From Anaerolinea sp. (GTDB lineage: Bacteria; Chloroflexota; Anaerolineae; Anaerolineales; Villigracilaceae): a DNA stretch of 53,952 bases. Below the pieces are notes generated by a model. The model was not told the DNA's origin and searched no databases. It was given only the letters and a program-made list of their open reading frames with translations. Shown here in pieces: positions 1-9,828 of the stretch; the first letter of the stretch is position 1, and every line of letters begins with the position of its first letter. The stretch lies in NCBI GenBank assembly GCA_020723805.1, contig DYID01000024.1, forward strand, positions 1 through 53,952. Direction: 5' to 3'. A program made the translations under genes and the position numbers.

Positions 1-55
1 TCTTGAACAGTGTACCTTGTTTAGCACTACTGTCCAACTTTTGGGGTGCACTACA
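1..55. mobile_element. Right end of an IS3-family (IS150-like) element, cut by window edge
   Basis: Read on the minus strand from 55, the sequence begins TGTAGTGCACCCC and continues AAAAGTTGGACA to 31. This resembles the terminal inverted repeat of IS150-group IS3 elements, which begin TGTACTGCACCC and end in GTTGGAC. The TG end points right, so the element would extend left out of the window. No transposase is visible. Without the other end, a solo remnant is equally possible. Confidence 0.5.
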
Positions 56-105
56 ATGTTCTTCGGTATGTATTTACGCTGACGCTGGCAAGGCAGGAAG
101 TTGGA

Positions 106-133
106 TTGACAAATCCATGGGGGGGGATATAAA
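106..133 (+). promoter_or_regulatory. Sigma-70-like promoter of the response regulator
   Basis: TTGACA (106-111) and TATAAA (128-133) are separated by 16 bp, including a run of eight G residues. The spacing to the start codon at 171 leaves a leader of about 30 nt with GGAGG at 160-164. It lies just inside the putative IS end, so this gene appears to have its own promoter rather than reading out of the IS. Confidence 0.7.
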
Positions 134-170
134 ATTGCTCCATATATAGCCAAGACATTGGAGGTAACTC

Positions 171-824
171 ATGTCGAAACACCCCGAAAAGAAAATTTCC
201 GTATTGATCGTGGACGATCATCCGCCATTACGGGCGGGGGTTAGTGCCATGCTGGAGAAAACGCCTGATATTTATGTTATCGGTGAAGCAGGGAGCGGAG
301 AAGAAGCGGAAAGATTGCTCGATGAACTGCGCCCCAATATTATCCTGCTCGACTTGAAAATGCCTAATTTTTCTCCATCGGCTTTTGAAAAATGGGCGCG
401 TGAAAAGTACCCCGAAACGGTCACTTTGGTCCTGACCGCGCATGACCGCGACGCCTACCTTGCGAGCATGATGGAGGCTGGCGCGGTCGGCTTTTTGGAT
501 AAAGAGGCGAGAGCAGAACAGTTGATCGAGTCAATTCGCCGCGCGGCTTCGGGGGAAAGTCTTTATGACGAGTGGCAGAAAAAGAGAGCGCGCAAATGGC
601 GCGATGAAGTGGAGAAGAAGTGGAATAGTTTATCGGAAAGGGAACGACAGGTTTTGCGCTTGCTGGCGGAAGGGCTAAACAACAAGGACATTGCCTTGAG
701 GTTGGGCATTACCATCAAGACGCTCGATAAGCATTTTGAGAAGATTTACCAAAAACTCGAAGTGACTTCACGGACAGATGCGGCTTTGTGGGGAAAAGAA
801 CATGTGGGGGATTTTCCGTATTGA
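171..824 (+). CDS. Two-component response regulator, NarL/LuxR type
   Basis: This 217-residue DNA-binding response regulator has an N-terminal receiver domain (about 9-128) with the acidic pair D15/D16, phospho-acceptor D61, T89 and K111. It also has a C-terminal LuxR-type helix-turn-helix (about 153-210) with the SERERQVLRLLAEG and NNKDIA segments. A basic linker, about 135-150, joins them. GGAGG lies seven bases upstream of ATG 171. No histidine kinase is adjacent, so the partner is elsewhere or left of the window. Two secreted-protein genes follow on the same strand and could be its targets, but that is inference. Confidence 0.9.
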   Translation: MSKHPEKKISVLIVDDHPPLRAGVSAMLEKTPDIYVIGEAGSGEEAERLLDELRPNIILLDLKMPNFSPSAFEKWAREKYPETVTLVLTAHDRDAYLASMMEAGAVGFLDKEARAEQLIESIRRAASGESLYDEWQKKRARKWRDEVEKKWNSLSERERQVLRLLAEGLNNKDIALRLGITIKTLDKHFEKIYQKLEVTSRTDAALWGKEHVGDFPY

Positions 825-898
825 AACACATGTAAGAAGACGGTATTATCACTCTGAGCGCTCGGGCAAAACCTGTTTATTAAAAGGAGATAATGAAC

Positions 899-1435
899 AT
901 GAAAATCAGGTTGTTGATAATGCCTATATTTGTGGCTCTGTTACTTATGGCAACAATCTTTGGCAGTTTCTCGGGCTCTCATAAAGTCTCAGCGGCTGCT
1001 CTTTGTTATGGAGATAGTTGCCATGGTAAAAATCCCAATACTATGGGCTGTGGATCTACAGCATATTATGGCGCACCGATAAAAAGCCTTTACCGCAATG
1101 GGGTCAAAATTGGCGAGGTTCACAATCGCTACTCCGGTTCCAATGGATGCCTGGCACAATGGGAACGAACCCTAAATCTGTCGAATAATCAGTATGCGGA
1201 AGGAAGTATTCGATGGGGCGGGATTAACTATAATTCTGGCTGGCAAACGGTCAGTTCTCCATGGGTGATTGGCTATGGAGCAACGGTGTACACCCCCATG
1301 TACGGAACGAATTCAGGAATTGGTGCATCTTTGAATTGTGGAAGCCTTTCCCTGAGTGGACCCATCTATCCTCCCAACCCTCCACCCGGCTATGTCTCTG
1401 GAACCTATAAAACCAACAATTGCCAGGCAAATTGA
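899..1435 (+). CDS. Secreted DUF2690-like protein
   Basis: This 178-residue exported protein has an N-terminal hydrophobic signal segment (about 3-25) ending near SAA. The mature part has a Cys-rich start (CYGDSCHGKNP, then a third Cys) followed by an RYS...C..W element, the pattern of DUF2690, a family best known from actinobacteria. Its function is unknown; the Cys residues are suited to disulfides outside the cytoplasm. ATG 899 is preferred over ATG 893 because it sits nine bases after AAAGGAG, whereas 893 is only three bases away. The next gene starts 13 bp later, so they probably share a transcript. Confidence 0.7.
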   Translation: MKIRLLIMPIFVALLLMATIFGSFSGSHKVSAAALCYGDSCHGKNPNTMGCGSTAYYGAPIKSLYRNGVKIGEVHNRYSGSNGCLAQWERTLNLSNNQYAEGSIRWGGINYNSGWQTVSSPWVIGYGATVYTPMYGTNSGIGASLNCGSLSLSGPIYPPNPPPGYVSGTYKTNNCQAN

Positions 1436-1448
1436 AGGAGTTAAGTTG

Positions 1449-2264
1449 ATGAAAACGAGAATTGTCTTTTCGCTGATAGCGATTGCACTTGTAGCAGGGT
1501 TGATACTTGTCACTCTGGGTGTGCCGCCTGCCGCTTCTAACGTTCAAGCAGTGGAGCTTTCCAGAGGAAAAATCGCAACCCCTACGCCTTTACCAACCGC
1601 AATTCCTGGTGTATCCGCTTTGGCGATACAGAAATATGCGCAGGGAAGCAAAGTTATTACCCGGCAAAAATCTGGTTTTGACATCAGCGCTGCCAACTTT
1701 CGATATGAAAATGAAGAAATCAAAGTGGATGTCTGTTTTCAATTGCCCAGCACTGCCGACTGGCGCGTGTGGGATGCCACCTTACAAACCAAAAGTGGAA
1801 ACCTTCTCTTGTCAACCATCGCCCCGCGTGAATTGACGGAGACCCTTGCGGACGGAAAACGACGAGTTACAACCTACGAGAATGGCGTTTCATGGAACGA
1901 TATTCCTCATGATGGTCAGCCGGATTATCTTTGCGAGACCCTTGCTTTCTTCTCGCCCACAGCGGAAATTGACCTGCGGGGAATAGACCTGACACAGGTA
2001 AGTCTTGTGATTCAGTCAATTGGAGCGCTTCCGAGAGAAGGACAGGAATGCGCGTTCTATCTCGAAACAGTTCAAAGCCGGCTGGATGCCAAAGGACTTG
2101 GCATCAAACTGGACTGTGTCAGCCAGGAGGGAGGAGCACAAGTGGTTATTGCTCGGAAACCCGAAAATATGAGTCAAAGCGATGCTGAAACGCTGGTCTC
2201 CAAAGAAAGCATTGAGTCGTTTATCGTGCAGGGTCCCTGGATATTTCCATCCTCCTCCCAATAA
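1449..2264 (+). CDS. Exported protein of unknown function
   Basis: This 271-residue protein is not assigned to a family. An N-terminal hydrophobic segment (about 4-25, ending around PPAASNVQA) is a signal peptide or membrane anchor. It is followed by a short Thr/Pro stretch (TPTPLPT) typical of Chloroflexota cell-surface linkers, then a predicted beta-rich ectodomain with few Cys. Start ATG 1449 is chosen for the upstream GGAG at about 1436; a longer in-frame reading from 1356 would overlap the upstream gene and hide the signal peptide. It lies 13 bp after the DUF2690-like gene and is followed by a strong terminator, so the two probably form one unit. Confidence 0.75.
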   Translation: MKTRIVFSLIAIALVAGLILVTLGVPPAASNVQAVELSRGKIATPTPLPTAIPGVSALAIQKYAQGSKVITRQKSGFDISAANFRYENEEIKVDVCFQLPSTADWRVWDATLQTKSGNLLLSTIAPRELTETLADGKRRVTTYENGVSWNDIPHDGQPDYLCETLAFFSPTAEIDLRGIDLTQVSLVIQSIGALPREGQECAFYLETVQSRLDAKGLGIKLDCVSQEGGAQVVIARKPENMSQSDAETLVSKESIESFIVQGPWIFPSSSQ

Positions 2265-2276
2265 TCGTCAGATCAA

Positions 2277-2306
2277 AAAAGACCAGGCATCTCAACCTGG
2301 TCTTTT
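2277..2306. terminator. Bidirectional intrinsic terminator
   Basis: AAAAGACCAGG and CCTGGTCTTTT form an inverted repeat with a short loop and T runs on both strands. It serves the exported-protein gene on the plus strand and the convergent PspC gene on the minus strand, whose stop codon is at 2310. Confidence 0.85.
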
Positions 2307-2309
2307 CAT

Positions 2310-2522
2310 TTACTGCGGCTGGACATGGCTTTGCTCAGGGACGACCAGCGCCATAATCAGATAGACAATCGCGATTCCGCCAAAGCCGGTGAAGAACGCC
2401 AATAGAAAGAGCAGGCGGACGATGGTCGGGTCAATGCCGAAATATTCGCCCAAGCCGGCGCACACGCCCGCAATCATGCGGTTGGACGTGCTGCGGGTCA
2501 GTTGCTTATAGGGGGTGTTCAT
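2310..2522 (-). CDS. PspC-domain membrane protein
   Basis: This 70-residue protein is almost entirely a PspC domain: LTRSTSNRMIAGVCAGLGEY, FGIDPTIVRLLF, then a hydrophobic helix (about 36-61) with a VPE ending. PspC domains occur in phage-shock and envelope-stress proteins at the cytoplasmic membrane; the single-domain form is common and its exact role is usually unknown. The start at 2522 (ATG) is supported by AAAGGAG just upstream on the minus strand. It stands alone, with no other psp gene visible nearby. Confidence 0.85.
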   Translation of the reverse strand: MNTPYKQLTRSTSNRMIAGVCAGLGEYFGIDPTIVRLLFLLAFFTGFGGIAIVYLIMALVVPEQSHVQPQ

Positions 2523-2593
2523 GAGTCGCTCCTTTCGATGATTTTCAAATGTACATACGCCGGCATTGAAAAGAAGTTGCGGCTCTCCCATAG

Positions 2594-2720
2594 TTAACGG
2601 GAAAGAGCCTAAACACAAAGGACACCAAGTACACAAAGAGGGGAAAAGACACTAATTTTACGGGCATTTTTTCTTCGTTACCTTTGTGTACGTGGTGTTT
2701 GAAAATGGTTTTCCCGTTAA
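2594..2720. repeat. 127-bp imperfect palindromic element (MITE-like)
   Basis: Its ends are TTAACGGGAAA (2594-2604) and TTTCCCGTTAA (2710-2720), an exact 11-bp inverted repeat. The inner arms also match in part: ACACAAAGGACACCAAG on the left against CTTTGTGTACGTGGTG on the right. No open frame inside is convincing. A similarly built element lies at 34953-35067. Confidence 0.65.
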
Positions 2721-2747
2721 AAAGGGTAGGGCCGAAGTTGCAGAGAT

Positions 2748-2775
2748 AAAACAAGGGCGCAAGTGCGCCCTTGTT
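2748..2775 (-). terminator. Intrinsic terminator of gyrA
   Basis: On the minus strand, AACAAGGGCGC pairs perfectly with GCGCCCTTGTT around a four-base loop and is followed by TTTTAT. It lies 19 bp past the gyrA stop codon. Confidence 0.9.
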
Positions 2776-2793
2776 GACTGTGTACCGGTTGCC

Positions 2794-5316
<2,523 letters not shown>

Positions 5317-5345
5317 TCTTTCTCTCTGCGATGGGGATTTGGCAT

Positions 5346-5389
5346 AAAAAAGACACGGAAGTGTGATGGATGCCGCGACTCCGCGTCTT
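5346..5389 (-). promoter_or_regulatory. Terminator-like hairpin in the gyrA leader
   Basis: On the minus strand AAGACGCGGA pairs with TCCGTGTCTT (one G-U pair) and runs directly into TTTTTT. It sits between the putative -10 box at 5421-5426 and the gyrA start codon at 5316, so a transcript from that box would pass through a terminator before gyrA. It could be an attenuator or the relic of an upstream gene's terminator. Confidence 0.55.
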
Positions 5390-5420
5390 AATTAAAGAAG
5401 AATTTGCCTGATTTGCTCTA

Positions 5421-5426
5421 ATTATA
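5421..5426 (-). promoter_or_regulatory. Putative -10 box for gyrA
   Basis: The minus strand reads GGTATAATTAG, giving a perfect TATAAT about 105 bp upstream of gyrA. No good TTGACA lies 15-19 bp upstream, so the promoter call rests on the -10 element alone. Confidence 0.45.
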
Positions 5427-5640
5427 CCACCCCCGCTCCACCCTTTCCCTGCCCATCAGGTGTCGCACGCACTCTTGAGGAGTGTCTAAATGTTGGTCGC
5501 CACAGAGAGCCCCGAGTCTTCAGAGATTTTTTCAAGGAGGTTTTCCCCGCGATCTCGGTGTGTTCCATGGCAAAACGTAGCAAGTCTGTGAGATTAGATG
5601 TCTTTCGCTCGCGTTCCTATTGTGACGACGGCGGGGAAAC
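5427..5640. other. Intergenic region, nothing recognised
   Basis: About 210 bp between the gyrA leader and the tRNA-Leu terminator. I see no convincing open frame, tRNA, known RNA motif or long repeat on either strand. One GGAGG (near 5537) has no open frame behind it. Confidence 0.5.
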
Positions 5641-5664
5641 AAAAAGACCCGCGTCACCGGGTCT
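5641..5664 (-). terminator. Intrinsic terminator after tRNA-Leu
   Basis: On the minus strand AGACCCG pairs with CGGGTCT and is followed by TTTTT. It ends the single-gene tRNA-Leu transcript about 20 bp past the tRNA. Confidence 0.85.
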
Positions 5665-5684
5665 CTTCTTGGGGGAATTTACTG

Positions 5685-5768
<84 letters not shown>

Positions 5769-5786
5769 ATTCGTTTGGCGCACTGA

Positions 5787-5814
5787 ATTTTATCCCAAAG
5801 GGTGTTTTTGTCAA
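5787..5814 (-). promoter_or_regulatory. Promoter of tRNA-Leu
   Basis: On the minus strand TTGACA (5814-5809) and TAAAAT (5792-5787) are 16 bp apart, and the tRNA starts about 19 bp after the -10 box. The remaining sequence to 6157 shows no gene or known RNA motif. Confidence 0.8.
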
Positions 5815-6157
5815 CCTGAAAAGCGGAGCGAGAGATGGCTTTCTCAAAATTACCGTGACTTTCGCGGATGTCTGCAGACCTGCAAATTTCGATCTGCGCC
5901 AAGCCGTTTAATCCGCGGCTGATTTTTACACCTTGAAAAAACATTGGAGTGCGCCGATGCCTGCCAATGAATTTGCAACATTCGTGGACGAGACTCGTAT
6001 GAAATTCTGGAACAAAAAGCAAAGTTATTCGTCATGACAATGACCCTTGCAGTTTTGAAACATCCGCTTGCGCCGACGAAAAAACAGTACCGTTAGGGGA
6101 TGTATCACACTGCATAAAACGAGGTTAATAGAATCATCAACAGAAAGGAGGCGCCCT

Positions 6158-6280
6158 ATGTTCGTCGTTGCCGTCGTAGTCTGCTTGCTTGTGTTCGCCG
6201 TCATTGCGGGGGCGGACCTGCTCGTCGCGAACCTCAATTCCGATGAGTTGAGCAGCATGGGTGTCGAGAAGAAGCCATGA
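6158..6280 (+). CDS. 40-residue single-pass membrane peptide
   Basis: This small protein is one hydrophobic helix (VVAVVVCLLVFAVIAGADLLV, about residues 2-23, split here only as a description) followed by a short polar tail ending EKKP. The start is well supported by AAAGGAG seven bases before ATG 6158, and an intrinsic terminator follows, so it looks like an independently expressed gene. No family is recognised. Neighbours give no hint of function. Confidence 0.6.
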   Translation: MFVVAVVVCLLVFAVIAGADLLVANLNSDELSSMGVEKKP

Positions 6281-6302
6281 GCGAGGACACCCACATTCCC
6301 TA

Positions 6303-6340
6303 GCCCGATGCTGTGCGGTAAATCAGCGTCGGGCATTTTT
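6303..6340 (+). terminator. Intrinsic terminator after the membrane peptide
   Basis: GCCCGATGCTG (6303-6313) pairs with CAGCGTCGGGC (6324-6334) and is followed by ATTTTTATTT. It separates the 40-residue peptide from the acyl-CoA dehydrogenase. Confidence 0.85.
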
Positions 6341-6345
6341 ATTTC

Positions 6346-6377
6346 ATCCTGCGTAGGATGCGCTCTCTTGCGCATCC
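6346..6377. repeat. Two overlapping hairpins upstream of the acyl-CoA dehydrogenase
   Basis: ATCCT-GCGT-AGGAT (6346-6359) and GGATGCGC-TCTCTT-GCGCATCC (6356-6377) share bases, so only one can fold at a time. They may be a repeat element or a leader switch. TATAAT at 6489-6494 lies downstream and would make them non-transcribed for that promoter. Confidence 0.45.
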
Positions 6378-6520
6378 GCTGGGGGAAACCACCTCTCTGA
6401 CACGATAAGGAGAAAAAGGCAGCGGGGAGAGACGGCTGTTTGAGCAGAATCAACCGTCGGTTGAGAAGGAGGCGGACAGTCTGCAAGGTATAATCAAGAA
6501 AAATTTCACAGGAACCGTCC

Positions 6521-7735
6521 ATGGATTTTTCCCTCTCCCCCGAACATGAAATGACCCGAAACATGGTGCGCGACTTCGTCCAAAAGGAAATCGCGCCTGT
6601 CATCAAGGAATACGACCGCAAACAGGAACCCATCCCTTTCATGCTCAGGCGCTTGGGCGAACTGGGGATTCTGGGCTTGCCCTTTCCCGTGCGCTATGGC
6701 GGGCAGGGCATGGATTATCTCGCCTGGGGGCTGGCGTGCGAAGAGCTGGAAGCGGTGGACACTTCATTGCGGGTAGTCATGTCGGTACATACGGGCTTGT
6801 GCGCGATGAGCGTTTTTCAGTGGGGGACGGAGGAGCAAAAGCGGAAATTCCTCGTGCCGCTGGCAAAAGGGGAAAAGATTGGGTGCGGGGCGTTTACCGA
6901 GCCGGGCATGGGGTCCGACGTGGCGGCGATGCGGACTTCGGCAAAACGGGACGGCGACTTTTACATCCTGAACGGCGAAAAGATGTGGATTTCGCTCGCC
7001 TCCAAAGCGGACCTGGCGCTGGTCACTGCCAAAACGGATTTGTCCTCTCCGAAGCCTTCTTCTGCCCTCTCCTCCTTCATCGTGGACTTGCACAGCGCGG
7101 GGGTGAAACGCGGCGACCTTCACGGCAAACTCGGCGTGCGGGCGGGTTCGACGGGTTGGATTTCGTTCACTGATGTGCGGGTGCCAGTCGAAAATCGCCT
7201 GGGCGAGGAGGGTGAGGGCTTCAAAATCACCATGTCCGCCTTCGACCACGGGCGTTACACCGTGGCTTCGGGCGCGACGGGCATCATCCGCGCCTGCCTG
7301 GAAGCCAGCGTGAAATATGCGAAGACGCGCACCACCTTTGGCAAGCCCATTGCAGAACATCAGTTGATTCAGGAAAAAATCGCCAAAATGTCGCAGGATT
7401 ATGAGATTGCACGCCTGCTGTACTATCAGGTGGGCTGGCTCAAAAATCAGGGCAGGCGCTGTACGCGGGAGACTTCTTTTGCGAAGAAGTTTGCCACCGA
7501 AGCCTCTTTCAACGCCGCGAACGAGGCGATCCAGATCCATGGCGCATACGGTTACAGCGACGAGTACGACGTGGAACGCTACCTGCGTAACGCCCGCGGC
7601 GCGATGATTTACGAAGGCTCCAGCGAAATTCAGACCTTGATCCAGGCGGGCTACGCTCTCGGCGAGCGGGCGGATAAGCCCCTACGCTGTGAAGCGCCCG
7701 CCTACGATGCCGGCTTCTGGCAGGGAGAGCCGTGA
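6521..7735 (+). CDS. Acyl-CoA dehydrogenase
   Basis: This 404-residue FAD enzyme oxidises an acyl-CoA to the 2,3-enoyl-CoA and passes electrons to ETF. The three-part fold is complete: alpha domain (1-115), beta domain with FTEPGMGSDVA and WISLAS (about 125-215), and alpha domain with the catalytic base in YEGSSE (E365, the equivalent of Glu376 in medium-chain dehydrogenase). The chain length fits short- or medium-chain, isovaleryl- or glutaryl-type enzymes; the substrate cannot be told from sequence. etfB-etfA lie 3 kb downstream on the same strand. Its TGA overlaps the ATG of the next gene (TGATG). A TATAAT at 6489-6494 lacks a well-spaced -35 box. Confidence 0.93.
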   Translation: MDFSLSPEHEMTRNMVRDFVQKEIAPVIKEYDRKQEPIPFMLRRLGELGILGLPFPVRYGGQGMDYLAWGLACEELEAVDTSLRVVMSVHTGLCAMSVFQWGTEEQKRKFLVPLAKGEKIGCGAFTEPGMGSDVAAMRTSAKRDGDFYILNGEKMWISLASKADLALVTAKTDLSSPKPSSALSSFIVDLHSAGVKRGDLHGKLGVRAGSTGWISFTDVRVPVENRLGEEGEGFKITMSAFDHGRYTVASGATGIIRACLEASVKYAKTRTTFGKPIAEHQLIQEKIAKMSQDYEIARLLYYQVGWLKNQGRRCTRETSFAKKFATEASFNAANEAIQIHGAYGYSDEYDVERYLRNARGAMIYEGSSEIQTLIQAGYALGERADKPLRCEAPAYDAGFWQGEP

Positions 7736-8026
7736 TGGACATCCAGCCTCTTCACACGAAAATCGAGAAGACCATTCAAACCTCGTATGGCACGGTGGTC
7801 ATGGAGCATTACTCCGGGTTCCCGCGCGGTGAATCCAATATTTACTGCGTTGACCCCGGCGGCAAAATCCTGTGGTTTGCCGAAAAACCCGACCCCTTAT
7901 ACGCTCTACTCGCGCCTGCGCTTCAACGAAGACGGCTGGACGCTTTCCACCTACACCCTCCATGGTCACGCCTGCGACTTGGACATGGAAACCGGCAAAA
8001 TTCTGAACAAGACCAGCATTCAATGA
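7735..8026 (+). pseudogene. Small conserved-looking gene with a frameshift
   Basis: The first frame from ATG 7735 encodes a plausible start (MDIQPLHTKIEK ... GKILWFAEKPDP, to about 7895). The sensible continuation is in another frame (YTLYSRLRFNEDGW ... DLDMETGKILNKTSIQ, stop at 8024-8026). The switch falls in a C-rich stretch (GACCCCTTAT, about 7889-7898). Joined, the product would be about 96 residues, with repeated GKIL and tryptophan features resembling a beta-rich protein. The start is translationally coupled to the acyl-CoA dehydrogenase (TGATG). A sequencing indel and a true frameshift are both possible. No family recognised. Confidence 0.65.
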
Positions 8027-8083
8027 ACGCATTTGTGTTGCGCCGCATGAGTATGGAGAGCGCCGCAGCCTTGTGGTGACGTG

Positions 8084-9250
8084 ATGAAAAGTTTCCGCCG
8101 TCCATTCATCCCAAAGAAATCCAGCCGGCTTGCAATCCATGTTCTGTTGATCATCTACATTGTGGCGGGAATTCAGACCCATTTGGTCTTTAGAAATACA
8201 AATCCAGAGTACGATTTCACCTTTTACGAAAACGCGCTAAAGAAAGCCCTGGCGGGCGCCGATCCTTATGACGTGCGCGAAATCGGACCTGCTTTCCTCT
8301 ACCCGCCGCCTGCGCTTTTTATCGTGGAGGCGCTCAATGTCCTGCGCGAGCCTTTCCTCCGAAGGGTGATGTTTACTGCGGTGAATGTTGGAATTCTGCT
8401 GCTACTCGTCCTGGGAGTGGGGAGGCATTTTGGTTATTCAGCGCGGGCGGTCTGGTTCTGGTTTCCGTTGGCGTTTTTCTTTGCTCCGGCATTGCAAACG
8501 CTGGAACTGGGGCAGATCAACCTTACAACCGTTCTGGGGATTCTTCTGTTTTTTATCTCAAGGACGCCGATTCTTTCGGCGGCCGGTTGGGCGCTTGGGG
8601 TAGTGACCAAAGTCACGCCGGCGGCATTCCTGATTTATAGTCTTGTAAGAAGAGACATCAAAACTCTGCTGCTTGCATTGTTCGTCCTGACGCTTGTTGT
8701 TGCAGCGGGCATACAGCATTACGGCTGGCAGCCGCATCGGACGTACATCGAAGTCTTCGCGCAACTTTTGGATACGTTTCCCATTTCGCAAAATTCCCAG
8801 TCCTTTGTTTCCAAAGTGTGGATGAATATTTCACCGACCATGCCGGCGGCTCTCTTCCAGAGAATTTATGTGTTGTATTTGGGCGGTCTTGTTCTCATCA
8901 GCAGTTTCCTCTCTGCCAAGTCGCGCGATATCGTGCCTCTGTTCGTGGTGCTTGGTTTGGCAACCGCCGTCTCGCCGAACGTGATGTGGTACCACCATTA
9001 CGTTTTTCTGCTGATGCCCTTGTTCGTTTGGATGGGATGGCGAAAAATGGAGCAGAGCCTGGCGTTATGGGTTATCATCGGGCTGTTGATTGTTCAGTTG
9101 GATTACTATTTCCTCACGACAGGCTTACTCATCCACCTGTTTGTGCAGTGCTCGATCCTGTGGGTCATTCTTCAGCAGTACGAGCCCCTGTACGGATTCC
9201 TGCCGGGATTGAGCCGCCCTCCTCTTGAAAACCATGTTCAGCCTAAATGA
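8084..9250 (+). CDS. GT87/DUF2029-like membrane glycosyltransferase
   Basis: This roughly 388-residue protein has about ten hydrophobic segments. After the first helix it carries FTFYENALKKALAGADPYD and FLYPPPALFIVEAL, the acidic and Pro-rich loop of the GT87 (DUF2029) family, whose characterised members transfer mannose or arabinose from polyprenyl-phosphate donors outside the membrane. Here the substrate is unknown. Start may be GTG 8081 or ATG 8084; no strong ribosome site distinguishes them. It overlaps the next small gene by 17 bp, suggesting coupling. A second, shorter member lies at 15872-16714. Confidence 0.75.
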   Translation: MKSFRRPFIPKKSSRLAIHVLLIIYIVAGIQTHLVFRNTNPEYDFTFYENALKKALAGADPYDVREIGPAFLYPPPALFIVEALNVLREPFLRRVMFTAVNVGILLLLVLGVGRHFGYSARAVWFWFPLAFFFAPALQTLELGQINLTTVLGILLFFISRTPILSAAGWALGVVTKVTPAAFLIYSLVRRDIKTLLLALFVLTLVVAAGIQHYGWQPHRTYIEVFAQLLDTFPISQNSQSFVSKVWMNISPTMPAALFQRIYVLYLGGLVLISSFLSAKSRDIVPLFVVLGLATAVSPNVMWYHHYVFLLMPLFVWMGWRKMEQSLALWVIIGLLIVQLDYYFLTTGLLIHLFVQCSILWVILQQYEPLYGFLPGLSRPPLENHVQPK

Positions 9251-9524
9251 ACCCTCCCTCGGCTTCGTTGTCATCTTTTTGCTGTTCAGCGCGTTGTTCC
9301 TTTCCAATACCTACCGGCTTTGGTTCAAAACGGACGAGTATTACCAGTCTCTCTATGATAGTCTCACCCGTGAGCCTTCCATTTACCCCTTCAGGGATTT
9401 TTTTCTCAAGCGGCTGGAAAACAAACAGCGCTGGGTATTTTGGCAGAAAGTTTTTAGCCTGGTTGGGGTGGCGGCGGTTCTGACGGTGGATGTGTTGGTG
9501 GTGATGGCATGGCTGAATAATTGA
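9234..9524 (+). CDS. Small two-helix membrane protein
   Basis: This 96-residue protein has hydrophobic helices at about 10-26 and 70-92, separated by a polar loop rich in aromatics (YRLWFKTDEYYQSLYDSL). ATG 9234 lies inside the 3' end of the GT87-like gene; an in-frame TTG at 9225 would add three residues. No family is recognised. The overlap suggests it is co-translated with the GT87-like protein and may work beside it in the membrane. Confidence 0.6.
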   Translation: MFSLNEPSLGFVVIFLLFSALFLSNTYRLWFKTDEYYQSLYDSLTREPSIYPFRDFFLKRLENKQRWVFWQKVFSLVGVAAVLTVDVLVVMAWLNN

Positions 9525-9560
9525 CGGAAAAAACAACCCTTGTTATACTTGTGGTATAAC
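9521..9560 (+). promoter_or_regulatory. mazEF promoter with overlapping palindromic operator
   Basis: TTGACG (9521-9526) and TATACT (9544-9549) are 17 bp apart. The perfect inverted repeat GTTATAC-TTGTG-GTATAAC (9542-9560) covers the -10 box and the start region. This is the expected place for autorepression by a MazE-type antitoxin or its complex with the toxin. Confidence 0.75.
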
Positions 9561-9573
9561 GAAAGGTATGAAA

Positions 9574-9828
9574 ATGGAAAGCATAAAAACAGCCATCTCG
9601 ATTGACAAGTCTTTGTTTGCGCAGGCGAATGCCCTTGCCCGCCGCTTGAAAGTATCTCGCAGCCGTTTATTTGTCATGGCGTTGGAAGATTTCATCCGTC
9701 AACAGGAAAATCGCAAACTGTTGGAAGAAGTGAACGAAGTATATGCAGACGAACCGGGCGAGACAGAGCGGGCATTGCTTCGCAAAATGCGGAATTCAAC
9801 CGGCCGGCTTATAGAGGGACAATGGTGA
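9574..9828 (+). CDS. MazE/RHH-type antitoxin
   Basis: This 84-residue antitoxin has an N-terminal ribbon-helix-helix DNA-binding part (IKTAISIDKSLFAQANALARR, about 3-45, described in outline) and a charged C-terminal tail (about 50-84) that would wrap the toxin. It should neutralise the MazF-like toxin encoded next and repress the shared promoter. ATG 9574 is preferred to ATG 9568 because AAAGG is only one base from the latter. Its last codons overlap the toxin start by 7 bp, the usual arrangement. Confidence 0.85.
   Translation: MESIKTAISIDKSLFAQANALARRLKVSRSRLFVMALEDFIRQQENRKLLEEVNEVYADEPGETERALLRKMRNSTGRLIEGQW

Noticed and set aside
1356-1448. Longer N-terminus for the exported protein at 1449
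   Set aside because: It overlaps the DUF2690-like gene and places the signal peptide internally; GGAG fits only ATG 1449.
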